NCBI GenBank assembly: GCA_903862655.1
Contig: CAIOZA010000142.1
Span: 62,001 to 126,000 of the forward strand
Direction: 5' to 3'
Source: an uncultured Ignavibacteria bacterium
GTDB lineage: Bacteria; Bacteroidota; Ignavibacteria; Kapaibacteriales; UBA2268
Length of the DNA: 64,000 bases
Within the stretch, counting starts at the first letter, position 1; the number at the start of each line of letters is the position of its first letter. This document shows positions 1-8,257 of this stretch, piece after piece. Below the pieces are notes generated by a model. The model saw only the letters and a list, made by a program, of their open reading frames with translations. It was not told the origin of the DNA and ran no database searches. Both the position numbers and the translations under genes were made by a program.

Positions 1-338
1 TTGAAGCAATATCAATCTGAAATAAAAAGGCTATTGGTAAAGGATTAATCATATACACAAATGATAGAGTAGGTTCAATCTTCTTAGGAGAACGAACCAA
101 ATTGTTCAGTCATTATGTAACGAAAAAAATCATAGTCATTCTGTTTGAGCTGAAAGTGCTGTTGATAATTATTATAAATACTAAATACAACTTAACAAAA
201 AATTTGGAGAAAATAAATGAAAAGTATAAGCGAATTCATGTCCATTTTCTAAATCAGTAAAATTTTACGTAAATACTAAACGTTATATAAAATTAACTCA
301 ATAGTTTAGTCACTATAAAAAAAATAGAAATAATTATT
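1..338. other. Left edge, no complete gene
   Basis: The first 48 bases read as 15 codons followed by TAA in frame 1 (LKQYQSEIKRLLVKD). They could be the last residues of a gene that begins outside the window, but this is too short to support. The rest, up to the VOC gene, is AT-rich with stops in all frames, and I see no RNA gene or repeat in it. Confidence 0.3.
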
Positions 339-713
339 ATGAGAATATCTGCACTAACTCCCATGCTTTGGACTATTGAGCTTAATGAAACAATTGAATT
401 CTATGTGAAATTACTGGGATTTTCATGTATTGAATATAATGAAGAATGGGGTTGGGCTGCTATTACCAAAGATGATATAGGTTTAATGATAGCTAAGCCA
501 AATGCAAATACTAATTTCATAAAACCTTTCTTTACTGGATCATTTTATTTTAACGTTGAAGATGTTAATGAGTTATGGCTTGTATTAAAAGATAAGGTAC
601 AAATTTGCTACAATCTTGATGATTTTGAATATGGTATGAGAGATTTTGCCATTTATGACAATAACGGCTATATCCTCCAATTCGGTCAAAGTTCTACTGT
701 TGATAGTGATTAA
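339..713 (+). CDS. VOC-superfamily (glyoxalase/bleomycin-resistance-like) protein
   Basis: This is a 124-residue single-domain protein with the VOC opening pattern: MLWTIELNETIEFYVKLLGF, where a strand is followed by the helix that precedes the usual FYxxxLGF. The C-terminal half ends with a DFAIYDNNGYILQFGQ segment, matching the D-P-x-G-x-x-x-x-F end of the family. Members bind a metal and act as isomerases, dioxygenases or antibiotic-binding proteins, and the substrate cannot be read from sequence. The stop lies two bases before the Ogt start, so the two are probably co-transcribed. A link to DNA repair or electrophile detoxification is only suggested by position. The fold assignment is good and the function is unknown. 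Confidence 0.75.
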   Translation: MRISALTPMLWTIELNETIEFYVKLLGFSCIEYNEEWGWAAITKDDIGLMIAKPNANTNFIKPFFTGSFYFNVEDVNELWLVLKDKVQICYNLDDFEYGMRDFAIYDNNGYILQFGQSSTVDSD

Positions 714-715
714 AT

Positions 716-1258
716 ATGAAAAAATTCAGAATTTTTTATAATTCACCGATAGGAAATCTAGAAATTGTATTTACTGATAATGGGTTAGAGAATATCATTT
801 TTGTACACATGATGACCGATTTGAGATCTTGTTGTCCTGGCTTGAATAGCTTTACAACTATTGCCTCAAATGCAATTGATAAAAACCTAGATAAATATCC
901 TGAAAGTGTTAAAGAATGTATTATTCAGTTAGATGAGTACTTTAATGGATCAAGAAAGGAATTTCAAATTAAATTAAATCCCAAAGGTACAGAATTCCAG
1001 CATAAGATATGGGATATAGTATCTAAGGTGTCCTATGGAAAAACAAGTACATATCTTGATGTAGCAATTGAATTCGGTGATTCAAAGTCTGTAAGGGCTG
1101 TAGGAAATGCTAATGGAAAGAATCCAATACCGATCATAATTCCTTGTCATAGAATAATTGGCACAAAAGGAAATCTAACTGGGTATTCTGGTGGTTTACT
1201 GCGCAAACAATGGCTTCTAGCGCATGAATCAAAACATGAAGCAAATCTTTTCATGTAG
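716..1258 (+). CDS. ogt: Methylated-DNA--[protein]-cysteine S-methyltransferase (Ogt type)
   Basis: This 180-residue protein removes alkyl groups from O6-alkylguanine in DNA by irreversible transfer to its own cysteine. The active-site motif is present as IIPCHRIIG, with the acceptor cysteine near residue 144. It is followed by the conserved GYSGGLLRKQWLLAHE, which forms the guanine pocket and C-terminal helix. The upstream GTEFQHKIWDIVSKVSYGKTSTY is the usual helix-turn-helix region. The N-terminal domain (about residues 1-85) is weakly conserved, as in Ogt proteins, and there is no AraC-like Ada domain. It starts two bases after the VOC gene. The length fits the family and nothing appears broken. 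Confidence 0.93.
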   Translation: MKKFRIFYNSPIGNLEIVFTDNGLENIIFVHMMTDLRSCCPGLNSFTTIASNAIDKNLDKYPESVKECIIQLDEYFNGSRKEFQIKLNPKGTEFQHKIWDIVSKVSYGKTSTYLDVAIEFGDSKSVRAVGNANGKNPIPIIIPCHRIIGTKGNLTGYSGGLLRKQWLLAHESKHEANLFM

Positions 1259-1311
1259 CGTTTTTTGCTTTGTAGTCCCACTAGTAATCAAATTTGTCTG
1301 AATGTATATTT

Positions 1312-3576
1312 ATGGCAAAAGATTTGATATGTCTAAACGTGTTTTTATATTTAATTAATACAGGATATTATTTGTTTTCAGACGATTTATATAATGATGG
1401 ACATTATCTTGGTCAAAACCTAACTTCTGATCTGGAAAAGCTATTATCGAACTGCCGAAAAAATTTCCAGGGTGTATTCGATGAAGATATGGTGCGAAAA
1501 GCATTTCTATGGTGTACAAACACTCATAAAAACCAAGTACGTAAGTCTGGAGACCCATACTATACCCACCCATTAAACGTAGCTCAGATAATTGCAAAGG
1601 AAATGCCTTTAGATGATATCTCAGTAGCAGCAGCTTTATTGCATGAAATTACTCGTCATGGCGGTCCATATACATTAAGAGATCTTCATTCTGAATTTGG
1701 ATCTACAGTAGCCGAAATAGTGGATGGTGTTCAAAAAATTCATCATGTTGAAACATACAATATTGAAGAACTCGATAATTATCGCAGGCTTCTATTGTCA
1801 TTATTCAAGGATGTAAGAATAATATTGATCAAACTTGCCGATCGACTACATAACATGAGAACTCTGGATTATCTTGATCCGGAAAGACAGAGAAAGATGA
1901 GTAACGAAACACTAGAAATTTATTCTCCCTTTGCTCATCGGTTCGGTCTTGGAAATATAAAATGGGAACTTGAAGACTTAGCTTTCAAACATCTAAATTA
2001 TGATGCCTATAGACGTATCAGAGAAGCTATTCAGCTTACGCGCATGGAACGTGAGGAGTATATTAACAAGTTTATTCTTCCAGTTAAAGAAAAGCTCAAT
2101 AATGACCCTATGATACTAGCATTAAAAACAACGTTTGAAATTAAGGGTAGACCAAAGCATATTTATTCGATTTATAATAAAACAATTTTACGAGAAAAGG
2201 CACTGGATGAGATCTATGACCTTTTTGCTATAAGAATCATCCTCGACACAGATTATGATCATATATGTTTTTTGGTTTTTGGTATAATCTCCGAGTTGTA
2301 TCAGATGGTTCCTGGAACATTCAAGAATTATATATCAAGCCCCAAAAAAAATGGCTATCAGTCTATACATGCAGCCTTTTTTGGTAGTGATGGTAAACCT
2401 GTCGAAGTTCAGATTCGAACCCGTTCAATGCATCTTGTATCTGAAAAGGGTGTAGCCGCGCATTTCAAATATAAACCAGGATTTTTACCTGCTGGCTCAG
2501 TAATCCAAGATGACAATATTGAAGAATGGCTAGATCAGGTCAGAACTATATTTGAAACTTTAGGTGATGAGCCTCCTGAGACTCTGATAGCAAATGTAAG
2601 AAGAACATTGCTTTTTGATGAAATTTATGTTTTTACTCCTTTAAATGAACTCAGGTCTTTTCCTAAAGACTCAACTGCCCTTGACTTTGCCTTTGCTATT
2701 CATACTGATATTGGCCAGCATTGCATAGGTGCCAAAGTTAACGGAAGAATTGTGCCTCTAGATTGTAAACTACAAAGCGGGGATGTAATTGAAATTCTTA
2801 CTTCTCAGAATCAGCTTCCATCCAAAGATTGGTTACAGTTTGTTGTAACTCAGAAATCGCGAAATGCTATTCAAAAGTACTTGAAAGAAACAATGAAAGA
2901 GGATATTGCAAATGGTGGAGCCATCTTTTACGAAATCCTTAAGAAATTTAATTTAGAATTAAATGAAACTGAGACTCAAACATTACTCGATCATTTTCAT
3001 ACAAATTCAATTGATGAACTTTTCATAGCATTAAACGAAGAGTTTCTCGATTCTGAGCACCTTATATCCGTTATCAGCGATGCTTTCGTTCTTCCTAAGT
3101 TAGCACAGAATTTTACTCAGGGAATAATGCATCATGATATTGAAAAATATAAAATGGATCTTCCCCTTAAAATGGCTACTTGCTGTTATCCATTACCTGG
3201 TGATCAGATAATTGGGCAGATAGTCCCCGGAACGGAAATCATAGTACACCGAAGTATGTGCAATCGTTCGATAGAGATGATAAGCTCAAAAACATTTGCT
3301 ACTATGAGATTAAATTGGAAAAAAATTGAACGAAAAGCTTTTACTACCAAGATTGCTATAAAGGGTGCTGATGGTAATTCTATTAATCAAAGTGTGACCA
3401 ATATTGTTTTAAAGATGAAGAACGTTCAGATCCAGGGATTTAAGTTTTCTAACAATGATGATGAATTCACTGGTTATCTTACTATTAGCTTTAAAAACAT
3501 GCCTGATTACATGGATCTTTTTGAAAAATTGAAGCAGATTGATGGGATAAAAGTGGTAGATCGATATGTAGAATAA
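1312..3576 (+). CDS. RelA/SpoT-family (p)ppGpp synthetase with altered hydrolase centre
   Basis: Long RSH protein of about 754 residues. The order is a degenerate HD hydrolase domain (about 45-190), a synthetase domain (about 240-360), TGS (about 435-505), a zinc-finger/RIS region (CCYPLPGDQIIGQI) and C-terminal ACT. The synthetase retains GRPKHIYSIYNK, YDLFAIRII, NGYQSIH and EVQIRT. The metal-binding HD pair of the hydrolase is HE (residues 111-112, ALLHEITRHGG) and the usual EDT that follows is absent, although YYTHP and LADRLHNMRT remain. The RXKD loop of bifunctional enzymes reads TFKN. I infer an alarmone synthetase with weak or no hydrolase activity. The start is uncertain: the ORF track uses TTG at 1294, I chose the ATG at 1312, and no clear ribosome-binding site supports either. 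The hydrophobic stretch in the first 30 residues is odd for this family. Confidence 0.9.
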   Translation: MAKDLICLNVFLYLINTGYYLFSDDLYNDGHYLGQNLTSDLEKLLSNCRKNFQGVFDEDMVRKAFLWCTNTHKNQVRKSGDPYYTHPLNVAQIIAKEMPLDDISVAAALLHEITRHGGPYTLRDLHSEFGSTVAEIVDGVQKIHHVETYNIEELDNYRRLLLSLFKDVRIILIKLADRLHNMRTLDYLDPERQRKMSNETLEIYSPFAHRFGLGNIKWELEDLAFKHLNYDAYRRIREAIQLTRMEREEYINKFILPVKEKLNNDPMILALKTTFEIKGRPKHIYSIYNKTILREKALDEIYDLFAIRIILDTDYDHICFLVFGIISELYQMVPGTFKNYISSPKKNGYQSIHAAFFGSDGKPVEVQIRTRSMHLVSEKGVAAHFKYKPGFLPAGSVIQDDNIEEWLDQVRTIFETLGDEPPETLIANVRRTLLFDEIYVFTPLNELRSFPKDSTALDFAFAIHTDIGQHCIGAKVNGRIVPLDCKLQSGDVIEILTSQNQLPSKDWLQFVVTQKSRNAIQKYLKETMKEDIANGGAIFYEILKKFNLELNETETQTLLDHFHTNSIDELFIALNEEFLDSEHLISVISDAFVLPKLAQNFTQGIMHHDIEKYKMDLPLKMATCCYPLPGDQIIGQIVPGTEIIVHRSMCNRSIEMISSKTFATMRLNWKKIERKAFTTKIAIKGADGNSINQSVTNIVLKMKNVQIQGFKFSNNDDEFTGYLTISFKNMPDYMDLFEKLKQIDGIKVVDRYVE

Positions 3577-3650
3577 TATTTTGATTGTCTCTGAAGGAAA
3601 AAATGTTTATTTTTGAAGAATAGTTTATTAAAACATTATAGAAAAAAGCT

Positions 3651-4151
3651 GTGAGTTTAGAAATCATTTTGTTTATAGTGCTTGGTGTAATGGGTATAGC
3701 AAGCGGATTTGTAACAATTACATCCAAGAATCCAGTCGTTTCCGCAATGGCTCTGGTCTTCCATTTCTTTATGTTAGCAGGGCTTTATCTAAATATGCAT
3801 GCACAATTTATGGCAGTACTCCAGGTGCTAGTATATGCAGGTGCAATTATGGTTCTTGTTATATTTGTTATCATGCTTCTAAATCTTGGTGATGAGGAAA
3901 AACTTAAGGAAAAATTCAGTATTAGAACTTTTGTTGCTGTCCTTTTTGGAATAGTTCTGTTAATTCAGTTCGTAATAATTTTTCTAGCTTCATCAGGTAG
4001 CAATGTTTTAAAAGAATCCAATATAGGATCAGTTGAAATGATTGGTAATGAACTTTTTACTAATTATCTGTTCCCATTTGAAGCAATTTCATTATTACTT
4101 TTAGCTGCTATTATCGGATCGGTTATCCTTGCCAAAAGGAAAGTAGATTAA
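3651..4151 (+). CDS. nuoJ: NADH-quinone oxidoreductase subunit J
   Basis: Membrane subunit of respiratory complex I, 166 residues, with a GTG start. It has about five hydrophobic segments. The conserved core GIASGFVTITSKNPVVSAMALVFHFF and QVLVYAGAIMVLVIFVIMLLNL is clear and covers the TM3 pi-bulge region of NuoJ. It contributes to the membrane arm of the NADH:quinone oxidoreductase, in the region joining peripheral electron transfer to proton pumping. nuoK follows after 33 bases. No other complex I genes are in the window, so the remaining subunits must lie elsewhere. Confidence 0.93.
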   Translation: MSLEIILFIVLGVMGIASGFVTITSKNPVVSAMALVFHFFMLAGLYLNMHAQFMAVLQVLVYAGAIMVLVIFVIMLLNLGDEEKLKEKFSIRTFVAVLFGIVLLIQFVIIFLASSGSNVLKESNIGSVEMIGNELFTNYLFPFEAISLLLLAAIIGSVILAKRKVD

Positions 4152-4184
4152 AATTATTTAGAAAACCATTAAAAGATATTTTAT

Positions 4185-4496
4185 ATGCAAGAATCAGTTC
4201 CATTAAATTATTATTTAATACTATCGGCAATCTTTTTTGTTATGGGAGCCGTGGGTGTCCTAACACGTAGAAATGCCATCATCATCTTCATGTCGATCGA
4301 GATGATGCTCAATGCTGTAAATCTAACATTTGTATCCTTTTCCTCATATAATTCTGATCCTGCAGGTCAGATGTTTGTCTTTTTCGTAATGGCTGTTGCC
4401 GCAGCAGAAGCAGCTATTGGATTAGCAATTGTATTGGCTCTTTATCGAAATCAACAGACAGTTTATGTTGACAAAGTTAATTTGATGAAGTGGTAA
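4185..4496 (+). CDS. nuoK: NADH-quinone oxidoreductase subunit K
   Basis: This is a 103-residue, three-helix membrane subunit of complex I. The conserved glutamates sit in the family motifs [14 protein letters not shown] (TM2) and [18 protein letters not shown] (TM3). These are the proton-pathway residues of NuoK/MrpC-type proteins. It follows nuoJ and is followed by a strong hairpin terminator, so nuoJK forms a separate two-gene unit. Confidence 0.95.
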   Translation: MQESVPLNYYLILSAIFFVMGAVGVLTRRNAIIIFMSIEMMLNAVNLTFVSFSSYNSDPAGQMFVFFVMAVAAAEAAIGLAIVLALYRNQQTVYVDKVNLMKW

Positions 4497-4582
4497 AAAT
4501 CAAAAAAGCTAAATAAATTTTAATCAGATTGTTTTTGGCATTAACTAACCGAAAATTTCAAATCTTTTAAGTACTTAGATTA

Positions 4583-4623
4583 TTAAAGAAAAAAGCCGTT
4601 TGCTCAACGGCTTTTTTCTTTAA
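4583..4623. terminator. Bidirectional intrinsic terminator
   Basis: An 18-bp perfect stem (TTAAAGAAAAAAGCCGTT with its complement) surrounds a 5-base loop (TGCTC), with T-tracts on both strands. It sits between convergent nuoK and the NlpC/P60 gene and can stop both. Confidence 0.92.
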
Positions 4624-4649
4624 TAATTACATGATTTGATTATCAAATT

Positions 4650-5483
4650 TTATCTTAAAGCCTTGTCATTTTCACCTATTGAAATTCTCTTTGCTCCAAT
4701 GAATCGTTTGTCATAATAAGTGCTTTCTAGCGAAGATACAGTTACTCCATATCTTGAACTGGCATGAGCAAACAGATTGTCGCCAAGATAAATTCCAACG
4801 TGAGAAACAAATACTTGTCTTCTTGTATTGAAGAAAATAAGGTCTCCAAACTGGAGGTCGGCTCTTTTTATGGGTTTACCAACGGTATATTGTTCATGTG
4901 CTGTGCGTGGAAGATGGATTCCGGATGTTTCCTTGAACATTGTAAGGACGAAAGCTGAACAATCAATAGCTCTGTCAGACGTGCCACCAAAATGATATGG
5001 AGTGCCTAACCAATTTGTTATGTTATCAAATAATCCCTTTTTATCAACTCCGCCATCAGTTGTGTTGCCTTGTTCTGTTATACCTTCAATATAGGCTAGA
5101 TAAATATCTTTGACACGGTCGACATCAATCACAACATCATCTTCAAGTGCTAACTCGTTTAAGTCTTCGCCTTCATCATATACAGCTTCCTGAGTGATAA
5201 CACCGTTGGATGCAATGTCTCCACCACCATAAGCATATTTATTTAATTCATCTGAATTTTCAATAGTAGCTAAAGCCATATTTCGGTTTTTCTGAACATC
5301 ATAATGACGAGATACATTTTTTGATTTCTTTGATTTTTTTGAACTTTTCTTAATTGTTTTGGAATGTGAGGATTTCTTACCTGAGGCGGATACTAGATCT
5401 GAAGGACTAATAAAAATTAATCCTGGAACAATAATCATAATTGTCACTAATATTCGAAGTCTTTTGGTAAATATATTCTGCAT
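4650..5483 (-). CDS. Secreted NlpC/P60-family cell-wall endopeptidase
   Basis: This is a 277-residue exported protein. An N-terminal hydrophobic segment (about residues 8-32) acts as signal or anchor and is followed by a Lys/Ser-rich basic linker (about 35-65). The C-terminal 125 residues are an NlpC/P60 papain-like domain. The catalytic cysteine is in AIDCSAFVLTMF, the histidine in SHVGIYLG and the third polar residue probably in FAHASS. Family members cleave peptide cross-links in peptidoglycan (D-Glu to diamino acid bonds). The basic linker may bind wall polymers or DNA. The middle region (about 65-150) is acidic and unrecognised. The gene is monocistronic and convergent with nuoK. Confidence 0.88.
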   Translation of the reverse strand: MQNIFTKRLRILVTIMIIVPGLIFISPSDLVSASGKKSSHSKTIKKSSKKSKKSKNVSRHYDVQKNRNMALATIENSDELNKYAYGGGDIASNGVITQEAVYDEGEDLNELALEDDVVIDVDRVKDIYLAYIEGITEQGNTTDGGVDKKGLFDNITNWLGTPYHFGGTSDRAIDCSAFVLTMFKETSGIHLPRTAHEQYTVGKPIKRADLQFGDLIFFNTRRQVFVSHVGIYLGDNLFAHASSRYGVTVSSLESTYYDKRFIGAKRISIGENDKALR

Positions 5484-6292
5484 TCTTGTCTCCCTTGTTT
5501 AACACACTTTTCTCGAGTGTAACGGTCTACCCGCATGTAGTAAAATTGATACCAGAAATTTAAGTGTGATGATGAGTCTGATTTGTTCGTTTCCTTTTTT
5601 TACTGTAGTTTAATTTTAAGTCAAATAACCAAAATCTAAACTGTAACTTTCATCATCTAAAAACATTATTATTACTATTGTCATTTTTTACAAAGGCAAG
5701 AAACAAAATTCTGATTGAGTAAAAAAACTTTTTATCAATTATGAACATATTTTAATAATCAATTCATATTCATATTCAATTCATAAACTATTATATTCCA
5801 AACGGGATTATTCCAATAGCTATAACACCAGTCAAATAAAAGCTGTACGACGTATGACCATGCAAAATTAAATTCATTTTCTAAATTTTAGGTATAACCA
5901 AGAATATAGTAGTTCATTTTGAATTCATACTAATTCATTTTTCTAAGGAGGAAGGTGTGTAATATTTTGTACACTTTTTAGACAGGTAATTCTTGAATTT
6001 TAAAATTGGCAGATTTTTCTGCTTTGAAATCCTGAATATTTTTACAGCTTTGAGCTGTAAATGTATTTATTGATTAAAAAATAAAATAAATTATAGAAAA
6101 TAGAGTCAAATCAACACTTAGGATATTATTGATAAATCTAGCTATGTCATCAAGTTTGATGATGAAATCCGAAATTATAATAATTTTTTTTTCATTTCAG
6201 AAAATTAAGCACATTTATTGATATATCTTTTTGAAGTCCTATTCTAGGCAAATTTAAAAAGTTTTTATTAAATTATTTTTTAGGATAATCTA
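5484..6292. other. Long intergenic region and possible speA leader
   Basis: These 809 bases lie between divergent genes and hold no supportable ORF. A strong Shine-Dalgarno-like AAGGAGG at 5945-5951 is not followed by a usable start; the nearest GTG is three bases away and would encode only eight residues. Two small hairpins follow (GCAGA/TCTGC at 6009-6022 and TTACAGCT/AGCTGTAA at 6042-6060). These could belong to a speA leader or a small RNA, but I see no known riboswitch. Confidence 0.45.
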
Positions 6293-8185
6293 ATGCGCAA
6301 ATGGAGAATTGAAGATTCAATCGAGCTTTATAGTATTAATGGATGGGGACAGGAATATTTTTCAATTAATGAAAAAGGTAATGCTGTTGTTACTCCAACG
6401 AAAAACAAGGAAGTAAAAATTGATTTAAAAGAGTTAATTGATGAGCTAGGTATTCGTGACGTATCTACGCCGGTTTTGCTTAGATTTCCTGATATTCTTG
6501 ATGATAGAATAGAAACCATAAACAGTTGTTTTAAGAGAGCTTCTGAAGAATATAAATTCAATGGAAATTATTATAATATTTATCCAATCAAAGTCAATCA
6601 AATGAGGCCTGTCGTTGAAGAAATTATGCGATACGGTAAAAAATTTAATATCGGATTAGAGGCTGGTTCTAAGCCTGAACTTCATGCAGTACTCGCGATT
6701 ACATCCAATCCTGAAGCTCTGATTGTTTGCAATGGGTATAAGGATGAGGATTATATTGAATTAGCATTATTGGCACAGAAAATGGGAAAAAAGATATTCC
6801 TTGTCGCTGAAAAACTTAATGAATTAAAACTGATAATCAAAATTGCAAAACGCTTAAAGTTAAGGCCAAATATTGGAATCCGCATCAAATTATCAACTTC
6901 TGGTAGTGGTAAGTGGGAAGATTCAGGTGGTGATCAAAGTAAATTTGGATTGAATGCCAGCGAGCTTTTGGAGGCAATTGAGATTACTGAAAATGCAAAA
7001 ATGATGGATTGCGTCAAGCTGATTCATTTTCATCTTGGTAGCCAAATTACTAAAATCAGAAAAATTAAAAATGCATTACGTGAATGTTCCCAATTCTATG
7101 CTCAAATCAAGAAAATGGGATGTGATGTTCAGTTTGTCGATATTGGAGGCGGTTTGGGTGTTGACTATGATGGAAGCAGAACATTTAGTCCCAGCAGTAT
7201 AAACTATACTATTCAAGAGTATGCTAATGATGCTGTTTATATGCTCAAAGAAGCCTGTGACAAACATAATCTTCCACATCCAAATATTATATCCGAAAGC
7301 GGCAGATCATTGACAGCTCATCATTCTATCCTTGTATTTGATATTCTTGAAACAACAACTACTCCAAAATGGGATTATGATCAAGTTGTCGGTGAGGATG
7401 ATAATGAAATCGTAAAAGAACTATTTTCTTTGCTGGATAAACTATCACCAACAAATATGATGGAATCGTGGCATGACTCTCAACAGATCAGAGAGGATGC
7501 GTTGGATTTATTCAGTTTGGGGATGATTGATTTAAAAACAAGAGCACTGGCAGAAAGATTATTCTGGTCTATAGCAGATGAAGTACTAGGATATAGTATT
7601 GAGCTAAAACATCAGCCTGAGGAATTTCGTAATCTTGCCAGAATGTTAGCAGATAAATACTTTTGCAATTTCTCACTCTTTCAGTCATTGCCTGATTCAT
7701 GGGCGATAGATCAGATTTTTCCTATCATGCCTCTTCACAGGTTAGATGATCGTCCGATAAGAGTAGCAACTCTTCATGACATTACTTGTGATTCTGATGG
7801 AAAAATTGATAATTTCATTGGTGTAAGAAATTTTGCTCAATATCTTCCGGTGCATGATTTTAAACAGTCAGAGCCATATTATCTTGGAGTTTTTCTAGTG
7901 GGTGCTTATCAGGAAATTCTTGGTGATTTGCATAATCTTTTTGGTGATACAAATGCTGTTCATATTGTAGTCAAAGATGATGAATATGAAATCAAGCAGA
8001 TTATCGATGGAGAAACTATAGCTGAAGTACTGGATTATGTTCAGTTCGATGCAAAGAAACTTGTAAGGACAATGGAAACATGGGTTACAGCAGCCGTAAA
8101 AGCGGGAAAGATATCACCTGAAGAAGGCAAAGAGTTCTTATCGAATTACAGATCGGGTCTTTATGGATATACTTATCTTGAATAA
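6293..8185 (+). CDS. speA: Biosynthetic arginine decarboxylase
   Basis: This 630-residue PLP enzyme of the alanine-racemase fold-III family decarboxylates arginine to agmatine, the first step of one putrescine/spermidine route. The PLP-binding lysine is in YPIKVNQMRPVVEEI. The phosphate-binding glycine loop is VDIGGGLGVDYDGS. The ISESGRSLTAHHS segment and the C-terminal LVGAYQEILGDLHNLFGDTNAVH block carry conserved SpeA residues. Length and motifs match the biosynthetic enzyme and differ from the short archaeal/plant pyruvoyl type and the degradative AdiA type. It stands alone, with an 800-base upstream gap and a hairpin terminator directly downstream. Confidence 0.96.
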   Translation: MRKWRIEDSIELYSINGWGQEYFSINEKGNAVVTPTKNKEVKIDLKELIDELGIRDVSTPVLLRFPDILDDRIETINSCFKRASEEYKFNGNYYNIYPIKVNQMRPVVEEIMRYGKKFNIGLEAGSKPELHAVLAITSNPEALIVCNGYKDEDYIELALLAQKMGKKIFLVAEKLNELKLIIKIAKRLKLRPNIGIRIKLSTSGSGKWEDSGGDQSKFGLNASELLEAIEITENAKMMDCVKLIHFHLGSQITKIRKIKNALRECSQFYAQIKKMGCDVQFVDIGGGLGVDYDGSRTFSPSSINYTIQEYANDAVYMLKEACDKHNLPHPNIISESGRSLTAHHSILVFDILETTTTPKWDYDQVVGEDDNEIVKELFSLLDKLSPTNMMESWHDSQQIREDALDLFSLGMIDLKTRALAERLFWSIADEVLGYSIELKHQPEEFRNLARMLADKYFCNFSLFQSLPDSWAIDQIFPIMPLHRLDDRPIRVATLHDITCDSDGKIDNFIGVRNFAQYLPVHDFKQSEPYYLGVFLVGAYQEILGDLHNLFGDTNAVHIVVKDDEYEIKQIIDGETIAEVLDYVQFDAKKLVRTMETWVTAAVKAGKISPEEGKEFLSNYRSGLYGYTYLE

Positions 8186-8206
8186 TGCACTGTAAAATAG
8201 TTATCA

Positions 8207-8240
8207 AAAAGGCTCTGAATTATTAAACTCAGAGCCTTTT
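8207..8240. terminator. Intrinsic terminator
   Basis: A 12-bp stem (AAAAGGCTCTGA/TCAGAGCCTTTT) with a 10-base loop lies between convergent speA and the PNGase-like gene. T-rich flanks on both strands suggest two-way use. Confidence 0.88.
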
Positions 8241-8257
8241 CAATTTTAGACCTTAAC

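Noticed and set aside
1-48. C-terminal end of a gene entering the window
   Set aside because: Fifteen codons with no motif cannot be told from chance.
5955-5981. Possible 8-residue leader peptide after AAGGAGG
   Set aside because: The spacing to GTG is only three bases and the peptide has no arginine or regulatory codons, so it is not supported as a gene.
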